Assembly: GCF_000340965.1 (NCBI RefSeq) | Contig: NZ_ANAY01000016.1 | Span: 1 to 64,000, forward strand | Direction: 5' to 3' | Source: Nocardiopsis kunsanensis DSM 44524 | GTDB lineage: Bacteria > Actinomycetota > Actinomycetes > Streptosporangiales > Streptosporangiaceae | DNA: 64,000 bases | Part shown: piece by piece, positions 8,618 to 17,285 of the stretch | Position numbering within the stretch: the first letter of the stretch is position 1 | Layout: each line of letters starts with the position of its first letter | The notes under the pieces: generated by a model | Seen by the model: only the letters and a program-made list of their open reading frames with translations | What the model was told of the DNA's origin: nothing | The model's database searches: none | Position numbers and translations under genes: made by a program

Positions 8618-10414
8618 TTGAGTACACACCTGCGCGATACGGACGACATCGACCTCGAGGCGTTGAGGAAACGCTACGCACACGAACGCGACCGGCGCCT
8701 GCGTCCCGACGGCAGAGCCCAGTACCGCTCGGCCACCGGCCAGTTCGGCTACTACGCCAAGGACCCCTACACCGAGTGGACCGAGCGGGAACCGCTGACC
8801 GACTCCGTGGAGGCCCTCGTGGTCGGCGGCGGCTTCGGCGGCCTGTCGACGGCGGTCCGGCTGCGCCAGGCCGGGGTGGAATCGATCCGCATGACGGACG
8901 AGGCCGGGGACTTCGGCGGCACCTGGTACTGGAACCGCTACCCCGGGATCCACTGCGACATCGAGTCCTACTCCTACATGCCGCTCCTGGAGGAGGTCGG
9001 ATACGTCCCGAAGTGGCGCTACGCGCCCGGTGAGGAGATCCGGCAGCACGCCGTGGCGGTCGCCGAGACCTTCGACCTGTACCGGGACGCCCTCTTCCAC
9101 ACGCGGGTGACGTCCCTGGACTGGGACGAGGAGAAGGCCGAGTGGATCGTGGGCACCGACCGGGGCGACCGGATGCGCGCCCGTTTCGTCGTCACCTCCT
9201 CCGGCACACTGACCCAGCCCAAGCTTCCGGGCATCCCCGGAATCGAGAACTTCCGCGGCCACACCTTCCACACGAGCCGCTGGGACTACTCCTACACCGG
9301 GGGCGACCAGTACGGCGGTATGGACGGGCTCGCCGACAAGAAGGTCGCGGTCGTGGGTACCGGGGCGACCGGCGTACAGATCGTCCCGCCCCTGGGGCGC
9401 GACGCCCAGCACCTGTACGTCTTCCAGCGCACCCCCTCCACGGTCGACGTGCGCGACAACCGCCCCACCGACCCCGAGTGGGCCTCCTCCCTGGAGCCGG
9501 GGTGGCAGCGCGAGCGCATGGAGAACTTCCTTTCGGTGATCTCCGGTGAGCAGGTCGAGACCGACCTGGTCCAGGACGGGTGGACCGGTACCGCCCGCCT
9601 GCAGCGCCAGATGATCACCGGGGCACGGGACACCACCCTGGATCCGGAGGAGCGCGAGTACCTCGACGAGCTCGCCGACGCACGGAAGATGAACCGGATC
9701 CGTGCCCGGGTGGACGAGGTGGTCCAGGACCCGGAGACGGCCGAGGCCCTCAAACCCTGGTACCGCTACATGTGCAAGCGACCCACCTTCAGCGACCACT
9801 ACCTGCAGTCCTTCAACCGGCCGGACGTGACGCTGGTCGACACCGCCGATCACGGCGGGATCACCCGCATGACCGAGGACTCCATCGTCGTGGGAGAGGA
9901 GGAGTACCAGGTCGACTGCGTCATCTTCGCGACCGGTTTCGACGTGGGGGTCTCGGGTGTGCTCACCGGCGCGCTCCCGGTCCGGGGCCGCGACGGCCGA
10001 CAGCTCCTGGAGACCTGGGCCCAGGGGGTGCGGACCCTGCACGGCTTCTACAGCCCCGGCTTCCCGAACCTGTTCCAGCTGGGCCCGCTGCAGAACGCCA
10101 CCTCGGTCAACTTCACCCACATCCTGATGGAGCAGGCCGAACACATCGCCGCGGTCGTCGCCGAAGGGCGCAGGACCGGGGCCCGGGCGATCGAGCCGAC
10201 CCAGCAGGCCGCCGAGTCGTGGGTGCAGACACTGCAGGAGACCGCCTACGAGAACAGCCGTTTCCAGCAGGAGTGCACCCCCGGCTACTACAACAACGAG
10301 GGCGGTGGCGTCATGAGCGGACGTTCCTACAGCCCCGGTCCGATCTCCTTCCATGCGCTCCTGGAGCGGTGGCGCGAGAACCACCTGCACGAAGTCCTGC
10401 ACACCGAGGCCTGA
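8618..10414 (+). CDS. Type I Baeyer-Villiger monooxygenase (cyclopentadecanone/steroid-type)
   Basis: A 598-aa FAD/NADPH monooxygenase that inserts oxygen next to a ketone to give an ester or lactone. Evidence: FAD Rossmann motif GGGFGGLS, GTWYWNRYPG, the BVMO fingerprint FxGxxxHxxxW seen as FRGHTFHTSRW, and the NADPH Rossmann motif VVGTGATGVQ. About 65 residues precede the first Rossmann motif (LEALRKRYAHERDRRLRPDG), an extension typical of the CPDMO/steroid BVMO group rather than the short CHMO group. I choose TTG at 8618 with GAGG 9 nt upstream; GTG at 8582 is also open but lies at the operator edge. It is followed 22 nt later by a lactonase-like lipoprotein. The natural ketone is unknown. 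Confidence 0.88.
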   Translation: MSTHLRDTDDIDLEALRKRYAHERDRRLRPDGRAQYRSATGQFGYYAKDPYTEWTEREPLTDSVEALVVGGGFGGLSTAVRLRQAGVESIRMTDEAGDFGGTWYWNRYPGIHCDIESYSYMPLLEEVGYVPKWRYAPGEEIRQHAVAVAETFDLYRDALFHTRVTSLDWDEEKAEWIVGTDRGDRMRARFVVTSSGTLTQPKLPGIPGIENFRGHTFHTSRWDYSYTGGDQYGGMDGLADKKVAVVGTGATGVQIVPPLGRDAQHLYVFQRTPSTVDVRDNRPTDPEWASSLEPGWQRERMENFLSVISGEQVETDLVQDGWTGTARLQRQMITGARDTTLDPEEREYLDELADARKMNRIRARVDEVVQDPETAEALKPWYRYMCKRPTFSDHYLQSFNRPDVTLVDTADHGGITRMTEDSIVVGEEEYQVDCVIFATGFDVGVSGVLTGALPVRGRDGRQLLETWAQGVRTLHGFYSPGFPNLFQLGPLQNATSVNFTHILMEQAEHIAAVVAEGRRTGARAIEPTQQAAESWVQTLQETAYENSRFQQECTPGYYNNEGGGVMSGRSYSPGPISFHALLERWRENHLHEVLHTEA

Positions 10415-10436
10415 CCCGATCCCCGTGAGGAGACCT

Positions 10437-11471
10437 GTGCACACCTGCACCCGAACCCCGGTACCCGCCACGACCATGCGCACACTGGTCGCTTCCGTGC
10501 TCGTGCTGAGCACGGCCGGTTGTGCGCTCTCCCCCGGCGAGGGAAGCTCCGGCCCGGTCGAGGAGATGACGGCCGAACAGCTGGTACGGGCGACCGAGGT
10601 CCACGAGCAGACCGGGATGACCCTGCTCGAGGGGCCCACCTTCGCCCCGGACGGGGACCTGAGGTTCGTCGACGTGGCCGCACCCGGGGAAGAGCCGAAC
10701 GTGATGAGTGTGGACACCGAGTCCGCCGAGTTGAGTCCCGTGTTCACCGCCGAGGAGGGTTCCTACACCTCGGCGCAGTTCAGCCCGCACGACGAGCGGC
10801 TCTACCTGACCGACTTCGCCGGCGGACGCATCGTCTCGATCACCCCCGACGGGGAGGATCCCGAGGAGTTCTTCTCGGGTGAGGTCGAGGGCGCCCGGAT
10901 GTTCCCGGACGACCTGGCCTTCGACGAGGACGGGAACATGTACATCAGTGACATGTCCGGCTACGACGAGCCCGCCTGGGAGGAGAAGGGGCGTGTGGTG
11001 CGGCTCGACCGCGAGACCGCCGAGCCCACGGTCCTGGCCGAGGAGCTGCCCCCGCCGAACGGGATCTCCTTCACCGAGGACTTCTCGGGGCTGTGGGTGG
11101 GCCTGTACGGGGCGAACGAGGTCGACCACTACACGCTGAACGGCGACGGGACCGAGGTACTCACCTCGCACACCGCGATCCACTTCGACGGGGGCAGGAG
11201 CAGGATCGACTCGATCGCGGTCGACGCCGACGGCAACCTGTACCAGGCGATCCACGACGAACCGGCGATGTATGTGTACAGCTCCCTGGGCGAACACCTG
11301 GCGACGGTACGGGTACCCGAGGAGGACGCCGAGGGGCTGAGCTCGGCCACCAACGTGGCCATCGACCCCGGAACCACCGACGCCTACATGACGGTGAGCG
11401 GAAAGGACGGAGGCCACATCTACACCTTCGACGCCCTCGCCGAGGGAACCCGCCAGTCCAACGGCGGCTGA
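10437..11471 (+). CDS. SMP-30/gluconolactonase-like beta-propeller lipoprotein
   Basis: A 344-aa exported protein. A signal peptide with a lipobox-like end (LVASVLVLSTAGC) predicts membrane anchoring. The body is a six-bladed propeller of the SMP-30/LRE type: EGPTFAPDGDLRFVD carries the first metal-ligand Glu, ELPPPNGISF the Asn, and IDSIAVDADGNLY the Asp. Related enzymes hydrolyse lactones. The GTG start at 10437 has GAGGAG upstream; ATG 10476 would give a shorter signal peptide. It is 22 nt after the BVMO and shares a terminator with it, so it plausibly hydrolyses the BVMO product, although an extracytoplasmic lactonase would need the lactone to leave the cell. Confidence 0.75.
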   Translation: MHTCTRTPVPATTMRTLVASVLVLSTAGCALSPGEGSSGPVEEMTAEQLVRATEVHEQTGMTLLEGPTFAPDGDLRFVDVAAPGEEPNVMSVDTESAELSPVFTAEEGSYTSAQFSPHDERLYLTDFAGGRIVSITPDGEDPEEFFSGEVEGARMFPDDLAFDEDGNMYISDMSGYDEPAWEEKGRVVRLDRETAEPTVLAEELPPPNGISFTEDFSGLWVGLYGANEVDHYTLNGDGTEVLTSHTAIHFDGGRSRIDSIAVDADGNLYQAIHDEPAMYVYSSLGEHLATVRVPEEDAEGLSSATNVAIDPGTTDAYMTVSGKDGGHIYTFDALAEGTRQSNGG

Positions 11472-11495
11472 GGAACCGGACCCGCCCCGCATCCC

Positions 11496-11544
11496 AGGGC
11501 CCGTACGGCGCAGTGCCCGCACTGCGCCGTACGGGCCCTCTTTC
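11496..11544 (+). terminator. Long hairpin terminator
   Basis: A perfect 20-bp stem (11496-11515 with 11520-11539) closed by a CCCG loop and followed by CTTTC. It ends the BVMO-lactonase unit. Confidence 0.88.
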
Positions 11545-11614
11545 GTGTGCGCTTGTGCCGGTATTCGCGGGCCTTGACCGTCCCCTCGTGTGCCGCTAAT
11601 CTCAGAAAAACGCT

Positions 11615-11636
11615 GTTCGTAATAAGAACGATAATT
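11615..11636 (+). promoter_or_regulatory. Inverted repeat and possible -10 element upstream of catI
   Basis: GTTC (11615-11618) and GAAC (11626-11629) flank AT-rich GTAATAA. They are followed at once by GATAAT (11630-11635), a good -10 candidate. The layout suggests an operator overlapping the promoter of the catIJF unit. IclR-type regulators commonly control such genes, but none is encoded nearby. Confidence 0.4.
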
Positions 11637-11658
11637 CACTATGCGAACGGAAGGCCTC

Positions 11659-12474
11659 ATGGTCCTATCCCTGGACGAGGCGGTCCGCACCCTGGTCCAC
11701 GACGGCGACACCGTCGCGCTGGAGGGTTTCACCCACCTCATCCCCGTCGCCGCCGGGCACGAGATCATCCGTCAGGGCCTACGCGACCTCACCCTGGTGC
11801 GTATGACCCCCGACATCGTCTACGACCAGCTCATCGGTGCCGGGTGCGCCCGCAAACTGGTCTTCTCCTGGGGCGGCAATCCCGGCGTGGGTTCCCTGCA
11901 CCGGTTCCGCGACGCGGTCGTCCACGGCTGGCCCGCCCCCTTGGAGATCGAGGAGCACAGCCACGCCGGTATGACCAACCGCTACGTCGCGGGCGCCTCC
12001 GGGCTGCCTTTCGCGATCCTGCGCGGCTACAGCGGCACCGATCTGGTGGGCAACAACCCCAACATCAGCACCGTCACCTGCCCCTTCAGCGGACAGGAGG
12101 TGGCCGCCGTCCCCGCGGTCAATCCCGACGTCACGGTCATCCACGCCCAACGCGCCGATCCTTCCGGCAACGTGCAGCTGTGGGGCATCACCGGCATCCA
12201 GAAGGAGGCCGCCCTGGCCGCCGGGCGTGTACTGGTCACCGTCGAAGAGGTCGCCGAAACCCTCGAGCCCGTCCCCGGACAGGTGCTCCTGCCCGGCCGG
12301 ATCGTCGACGCCGTCAGTGTGGTCCCCGGCGGAGCGGCCCCCTCCTACGCGCACGGGTACTACGAGCGCGACAACTCCGCCTACCAGGCCTGGGACGGGA
12401 TCAGCCGCGACCGCGAGGCCTTCAACACCTGGCTGGAGGAACAGATCGGTGTCCCCGCGGCCGGTGGCACGTGA
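11659..12474 (+). CDS. catI: 3-oxoadipate CoA-transferase subunit A (CatI type)
   Basis: A 271-aa alpha subunit of a family I CoA-transferase that moves CoA from succinyl-CoA to 3-oxoadipate in the beta-ketoadipate pathway. From memory it matches the CatI form closely: VALEGFTHLIPVAA, LVRMTPDIVYDQLIGAGCAR, KLVFSWGGNPGVGSLHR, PGGAAPSYAHGYYERDN. The start at ATG 11659 has GGAAGG just upstream and aligns with known CatI N-termini; ATG 11641 is in frame and would be leaderless behind GATAAT. The partner subunit follows 139 nt later. No upstream aromatic-ring genes (catA/pcaGH) are in the window. Confidence 0.87.
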   Translation: MVLSLDEAVRTLVHDGDTVALEGFTHLIPVAAGHEIIRQGLRDLTLVRMTPDIVYDQLIGAGCARKLVFSWGGNPGVGSLHRFRDAVVHGWPAPLEIEEHSHAGMTNRYVAGASGLPFAILRGYSGTDLVGNNPNISTVTCPFSGQEVAAVPAVNPDVTVIHAQRADPSGNVQLWGITGIQKEAALAAGRVLVTVEEVAETLEPVPGQVLLPGRIVDAVSVVPGGAAPSYAHGYYERDNSAYQAWDGISRDREAFNTWLEEQIGVPAAGGT

Positions 12475-12613
12475 GCTCCCCGTTCCGGAGACCCCTCCCC
12501 CACCGGACACGCCCCGGAGCGTCCTGCCCCACAGCAGGAACTCAGGCAAACCCAGGAGCTGACTGCAACGCAACGGTCGGCGCCGTGATCCCCGAACCGG
12601 CAGGGAGCCCCCT

Positions 12614-13375
12614 GTGACCACCGTGACCTGGACCTCCGACGAAATCATGACCGTCACCGCGGCGCGCGCACTCGAGGACGAGATGTCCTGCTTCGTCGGC
12701 ATCGGCCTGCCCAGCACCGCCGCCAACGTCGCCCGGCGCACCCACGCTCCCGGCCTGTGGATGGTCTACGAATCGGGCACCTTGGGCACGGTCCCCGACC
12801 ACCTTCCGCTGTCCATCGGCGACGGCGTCCTCGCCGACACCGCCGACACCGTGGTCCCGGTCCCCGAAGTCTTCAACTACTGGCTCCAGGCCGGGCGTAT
12901 CGACGTCGGTTTCCTCGGCGCGGCCCAGATCGACCGTTACGCCAACATCAACACCACCGTCATCGGCGACTACTCCTCCCCCGCGATTCGGCTGCCCGGC
13001 GCGGGCGGGGCCCCGGAGATCGCTGCCTCCTGCGGCGAAGCCATCGTGATCATGCGGCACAGCAGACGCGCCTTCGTCGACCAGGTCGACTTCGTGACCT
13101 CGGTGGGGCACGGACGCGGCAAGGGCGACCGCGAGCGTCTGGGACTGCGCGGGGCGGGCCCCACCCGGGTCATCACCGACCTCGGTGTGCTCGAGCCCGA
13201 CCCCGACACCGGCGAGCTGGTACTCACCGGGCTGCACCCGGGTGTGGAGGTCGAGCAGGTCACGCAGGCCACCGGCTGGGGCCTCCTGGTCGCCGAGAAC
13301 GTGATCCCCACCCCCGCCCCCACCGAGACCGAACTGTCTGTGGTGCGATCACTCACAGGGAACCGTCAGCCGTAG
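12614..13375 (+). CDS. catJ: 3-oxoadipate CoA-transferase subunit B (CatJ type)
   Basis: A 253-aa beta subunit partnering CatI. Diagnostic stretches are CFVGIGLPSTAANVARR, the catalytic Glu53 in VYESGTLGTVP (this Glu forms the thioester intermediate in family I CoA-transferases), RIDVGFLGAAQIDRYANINT and VGDYSSPAIRLPGAGGAPE. The GTG start at 12614 has GGGAG upstream. The 139-nt gap after catI is longer than usual for this pair and shows no gene. The thiolase starts 55 nt downstream. Confidence 0.87.
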   Translation: MTTVTWTSDEIMTVTAARALEDEMSCFVGIGLPSTAANVARRTHAPGLWMVYESGTLGTVPDHLPLSIGDGVLADTADTVVPVPEVFNYWLQAGRIDVGFLGAAQIDRYANINTTVIGDYSSPAIRLPGAGGAPEIAASCGEAIVIMRHSRRAFVDQVDFVTSVGHGRGKGDRERLGLRGAGPTRVITDLGVLEPDPDTGELVLTGLHPGVEVEQVTQATGWGLLVAENVIPTPAPTETELSVVRSLTGNRQP

Positions 13376-13430
13376 CCCGGCGTCCCCACGAACCCATCGG
13401 TCCGCACACACCACGCCCAGGAGGCCCCCG

Positions 13431-14645
13431 GTGACCGACACCTACGTCCTCGATGCCGTCCGCACCCCCTTCGGCAAGTTCGGCGGAGCGCTCTGCGGCG
13501 TCCGCCCCGACGATCTCGCCGCACACGTCATCGGTGCTCTCGTCGACCGCGCGCCCGGCCTGGAGCGCTCCGAAGCACCCGTCGGCCCGGGCAGTGACGG
13601 TTCCGCACCGCCCGTCGACGAGATCGTCCTCGGCAACGCCAACGGCGCCGGTGAGGAGAACCGCAACGTCGCCCGGATGGCCGCGATCCTGGCCGGGTTG
13701 CCGACCTCGGTTCCCGGCTCGACGGTGAACCGGCTGTGCGGCTCCGGTCTGGAAGCGGCCGTCCAGGGCAGCCGGGCGATCCAGACCGGGGACGCCTCCC
13801 TGGTCATGGCCGGGGGTGTGGAGTCGATGAGCCGTGCCCCATGGGTGATGCCCAAGCCGCCCAAGGGGTTCCCCGCCGGTGACGCCACCCTGCACTCCAC
13901 GACCCTGGGCTGGCGCATGGTCAACCCGCGTATGCCCGACCGGTGGACCGTGTCGCTGGGTGAGGCCACCGAGCGCCTGGCCGAGAAGTTCGGGATCGGC
14001 CGCGACGAGCAGGACGCCTTCGCCCTGGCCAGCCACACGAAGGCGGCCCGGGCCTGGGAGAAGGGGTTCTTCGACGACGAGATCGTCCAGGTGCCCGACG
14101 CGCACCTGGACCGGGACGAGTGTGTGCGGCAGACGTCCCTGGACAAGCTCGGCGGGCTCAAGACCGCCTTCCGGGCCGAGGGCACCGTCACCGCGGGCAA
14201 CGCCTCCCCGCTCAACGACGGGGCCGCCGCCCTGATGCTGGGCGATCGGGGCGCCGCCGACCGCACCGGTCTGGAACCCCTCGCGCGGATCGCGGGCCGG
14301 GGCGCGGCCGGCGTGGACCCGGACGTGTTCGGTATCGGCCCGGTGCGCGCTGCCGAGATCGCTCTGGAGCGCGCCGGCATCGGGTGGAGGGACCTGTCGG
14401 TGGTCGAACTCAACGAGGCCTTCGCCGCCCAGTCCCTGGCGTGCCTGCGTTCCTGGGACGGCCTGGACCCCGAGATCGTCAACCCCAACGGCGGGGCGAT
14501 CGCTCTGGGGCACCCGCTGGGCGCGTCCGGGGCCCGTGTCCTGGGGTCCCTCGCCCACGAGCTGCGCCGTCGCGGCGGCGGGTGGGGGCTGGCCACACTC
14601 TGCATCGGTGTCGGCCAGGGGTTGGCCGTCGTCCTGGAGGGTTGA
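13431..14645 (+). CDS. catF: 3-oxoadipyl-CoA/acetyl-CoA C-acyltransferase (thiolase)
   Basis: A 404-aa type I thiolase. The acyl-accepting Cys103 lies in VNRLCGSGLEA, the His in NPNGGAIALGHPLG and the second Cys in CIGVGQG, so all catalytic residues are present. Following catIJ, the expected reaction is 3-oxoadipyl-CoA plus CoA to acetyl-CoA plus succinyl-CoA. Insertions such as VGPGSDGSAPP near residues 51-61 lengthen the N-terminal domain slightly. The GTG start at 13431 has AGGAGG upstream. A 30-bp palindromic terminator follows. The symbol follows context; pcaF is the synonym. Confidence 0.85.
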   Translation: MTDTYVLDAVRTPFGKFGGALCGVRPDDLAAHVIGALVDRAPGLERSEAPVGPGSDGSAPPVDEIVLGNANGAGEENRNVARMAAILAGLPTSVPGSTVNRLCGSGLEAAVQGSRAIQTGDASLVMAGGVESMSRAPWVMPKPPKGFPAGDATLHSTTLGWRMVNPRMPDRWTVSLGEATERLAEKFGIGRDEQDAFALASHTKAARAWEKGFFDDEIVQVPDAHLDRDECVRQTSLDKLGGLKTAFRAEGTVTAGNASPLNDGAAALMLGDRGAADRTGLEPLARIAGRGAAGVDPDVFGIGPVRAAEIALERAGIGWRDLSVVELNEAFAAQSLACLRSWDGLDPEIVNPNGGAIALGHPLGASGARVLGSLAHELRRRGGGWGLATLCIGVGQGLAVVLEG

Positions 14646-14764
14646 GGGGCGAGCGAGGAGGCGCCGCTGTGTCGGCCCTCGTTCGTCCGGCCACGGCGGT
14701 ACCGGGGCCGTGCGGATCCCTTCACCGCCGGCGGTGAGAGGGTCTGCGATGTTTCACCTTGAGA

Positions 14765-14794
14765 CCGGGGCACGGTCCCGGGACCGTGCCCCGG
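14765..14794. terminator. Bidirectional terminator (perfect 30-bp palindrome)
   Basis: A perfect palindrome centred on CCCGGG lies between the convergent thiolase and CBS-domain genes and can terminate both. Confidence 0.75.
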
Positions 14795-14814
14795 GGCCGT
14801 GCCTCAGGCCCGGT

Positions 14815-15234
14815 TCACCGGTTGGGTTCTGCGCCGGTGACCTCGGCCAGGGCCGAGTTCTCGTCGACGGCGCGGGCGAGGTCGCCCATCGTCACGACCC
14901 CGATGACGGCGTCGTCGTCGACCACCGGCAACCGGCGTACGGTTCCCGCACGCATGACGTCCACGGCGTCGCGGACAGTGCTCTGGGGCGGCACCGTGGC
15001 CACCTGTGCGCTGCACACCGAGTCGACCCGGATGTCGCCGGGGTCGCCACCCGAGGCGACACAGCGCACGACGATGTCCCGGTCGGTGAGGATGCCGCGT
15101 AGATTCCCTTCCTCGGTCACGATGACGTCGCCCACGTCGGCGTCGCGCATGAGCTCGGCGGCTTGTCGGAGCGTGGTGTCGGGCTGGACCGTCTGTGTGG
15201 GCCTGCTCATCAGTTCGGAGACACTGTTCACCAT
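14815..15234 (-). CDS. CBS-domain protein (Hrp1-like)
   Basis: A 139-aa protein made only of two CBS domains (VSELMSRPTQTVQPDTTL to GILTDRDIVVR, then VCSAQVATVPPQST to VVTMGDLAR). Such stand-alone pairs bind adenine nucleotides or act as stress regulators; its size and the GILTDRDI signature resemble Mycobacterium Hrp1 (Rv2626c), a hypoxia-induced protein. The start at 15234 has AGGAGGG upstream. It sits next to the nitrate reductase operon on the same strand but is separated from narK by about 100 nt, so it may have its own promoter. An incomplete GGGAC half-site lies about 30 nt upstream. Function in this organism is not established. Confidence 0.85.
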   Translation of the reverse strand: MVNSVSELMSRPTQTVQPDTTLRQAAELMRDADVGDVIVTEEGNLRGILTDRDIVVRCVASGGDPGDIRVDSVCSAQVATVPPQSTVRDAVDVMRAGTVRRLPVVDDDAVIGVVTMGDLARAVDENSALAEVTGAEPNR

Positions 15235-15335
15235 GAGAATCCCTCCTTTTGCCCCTCCTAACCGGGACATATGAAACAAAACGCTCTCAGCGCGCTGGGG
15301 CCGCGGTACTCCACGGCTCCGACCAGGGCGGAATC

Positions 15336-16542
15336 TCATGCCGAGTGTCCGGGCCGGCCCGGCCCGCTCCTCACACCCGCCGGGACCTCCCGGAAAGCGA
15401 GTGCGGTGTAGACCGCTGTTCCCAGTGCGACGGCTGCCAGTAGCACGAACCCCGGAGCGTAGGACCCCGTGTTCTGGAAGACCGCGCCCATGACCAGCGG
15501 TGGGAAGTACCCGCCGAGCCCGCCGGCGGCTCCGACCAGACCGGTCACCGTACCGACCCGGACCGGTTCCACCAGCTGCGCGACCAGGGCGAACACACCG
15601 CCGGTCCCCAGCCCGAGGAAGCCCGCCATCAGTACGAACACCGTCCCCGCAGCCAGTCCCACCGACGGCTGGAAGACCAGCGCACCCGCCGTGAGCGTGG
15701 TCCCCGCGAAGGAGACCAGACACACCCGGGCCGGGCCGATCCTGTCGGACAGCGCCCCACCCGCCGGCCTGGCGACCACGGCCACCAGCGCGAACCCGGC
15801 GGTACGCAGACCCGCCTCGGTCTGCACGAAGCCGTGGGCGTTGTGCAACAAGGTCGGCAAGTAGGTCGAGAAGGCCACGAACCCGCCGAAGGCCACCGCG
15901 TACAAAGCGATGTTCTGCCAGGTCGCCCGCAGCACGAGGGCTTCACGGAGCCGGGGCGCCAACGGGGCTGTGGAAGGCACCCATCCGGGAGGGTTGCGGC
16001 ACACCACCAGCACGAGCACCCCCATCAGGGCGAGCGCCACGGCCATGAACACGTGCGTGCCCAGCAGACCGATCATGTCGGCCAGGTACGGGGTGAGGAA
16101 GGCCGACAGCGCCGTACCTCCCATGCCCGCACCGAACACCCCGGTGGCGAACCCGCGCTTGTTCGGGGCGTGCCACCGGCTGACGAACGGCACGCCCACG
16201 GCGAAGGAGATCCCAGCGATCCCCAAGAAGAATCCGAGCACCAGCAGTACCGGATAGGAATCCCCCGCGAAGCCGAGCAGCAGCACCGGCACCACGGAGG
16301 CGAAGGCGACCGCGGCCATCACCGCCCGTCCGCCGTAGCGGTCGGTCAGCGCCCCGACGGGGATCCGTCCCAGGGCTCCGATCAGCACGGGGAAGGCGAT
16401 GAGCACGGACGTCCGGGTGGGGGTCAGGTCCAGACGCGCGGCGTAGTCGGGTGCCAGGGGGGGCGATCAGGTTCCACGCCCAGAACATGAGCGCGAACGC
16501 CGCCGTGGCCAGTACGAGGTTGGTTCTGGCGCCGCTGTTCAT
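15336..16542 (-). pseudogene. narK: NarK-type nitrate/nitrite MFS transporter with a +1 frameshift
   Basis: The frame starting at ATG 16542 reads MNSGARTNLVLATAAFALMF to WAWNLIAP and then runs out of frame. The rest, from APDYAARLDLTPTRTS through IPVGALTDRYGG to the C-terminus at 15336, is in the next frame. Removing one base from a run of seven G (16457-16463 on the plus strand) rebuilds one full-length 12-helix major facilitator of about 401 aa, with the typical NarK segments (RIPVGALTDRYGGR, GAGMGGTALSAFLTPYLAD). Its ATG overlaps the narI stop (ATGA), so it is the last gene of the nar operon. It imports nitrate or exchanges nitrate for nitrite. A G7 tract is a slippage site, so the frameshift may be an error, a phase variant or a real loss. 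Confidence 0.85.
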
Positions 16543-17285
16543 GGCGTCCGGCTCCCGTCCTCCACGTTCTCCCAGCCACGGCGGCCGCGGCGTTCACCCA
16601 TCCGCGTGTCCCGTGACCGGTACAGCACGTAGGGCCGCCACAGGTAACCGATCGGCACACTGAACACATGCACCAGCCGGGTGAACGGCCACAGCGCGAA
16701 CAGCACGGAGGAGGTCAGGGTGTGTGCCTGGAAGGTGAACGGGGCGGCGCCCATCAGCTCCGGGTGAGGGTCCAGGAAGAACAGTCCGCGGAACCAGACG
16801 GAGACCCCTTCCCGGTAGTCGTAGTGGCCGATGATGTTGCCGACGACGGTGTTGGCCGTCCCGGTGAGGACCACCAGGGCGAGCCCGGCGTACATGAGCT
16901 TGTCCATCCGGCTGGTCGACCGGAAGACCGGCCCGACCATGCGCCGGCGCAGGATGAGCAGGGTGAGCCCCACGACCACCGCGAGCCCGGCGGCCAGGCC
17001 GAGTCCGACGGCCATGACGTGGTAACCCTCGTCGGTGATGCCCAGGGCCGCGGTCCACCCCTTGGGGGCCAGCAGCCCGATGACGTGGCCGCCGATGACC
17101 GCGAGCATGCCGAAGTGGAACAGGGGGCTGCCCCACCGCAGGAGACGGCTCTCGTAGATCTGGGTCGACCGGGTCGTCCAACCGAACTTGTCGTAGCGGT
17201 AGCGCCAGTAATGGCCGACGAGGAAGATCGCCGCGCAGACGTAGGGGACGATGACCCACAACACCGTTCCGAGTGTGGTGTTCAC
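16539..17285 (-). CDS. narI: Respiratory nitrate reductase gamma subunit (cytochrome b)
   Basis: A 248-aa, five-helix membrane subunit that anchors NarGH and oxidises quinol. Haem b ligands are visible: His57 (SPLFHFGML) and His67 (IGGHVIG) in helix 2, and two His in the C-terminal part (FQAHTLTSS and RLVHVFSVPI). The spacing matches E. coli NarI. The GTG start at 17285 overlaps the narJ stop as GTGA, and the narI stop overlaps the narK ATG, so narJ, narI and narK are translationally coupled. The basic tail (RMGERRGRRGWENVEDG) is cytoplasmic. Confidence 0.95.
   Translation of the reverse strand: MNTTLGTVLWVIVPYVCAAIFLVGHYWRYRYDKFGWTTRSTQIYESRLLRWGSPLFHFGMLAVIGGHVIGLLAPKGWTAALGITDEGYHVMAVGLGLAAGLAVVVGLTLLILRRRMVGPVFRSTSRMDKLMYAGLALVVLTGTANTVVGNIIGHYDYREGVSVWFRGLFFLDPHPELMGAAPFTFQAHTLTSSVLFALWPFTRLVHVFSVPIGYLWRPYVLYRSRDTRMGERRGRRGWENVEDGSRTP

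Noticed and set aside
8540-10747. 735-aa minus-strand open frame
   Set aside because: Antisense to the BVMO with shadow composition.
15266-15280. DosR-like box upstream of the CBS gene
   Set aside because: GGGACATATGAAAC keeps only the left half-site of the consensus; too weak to annotate although its position is suggestive.
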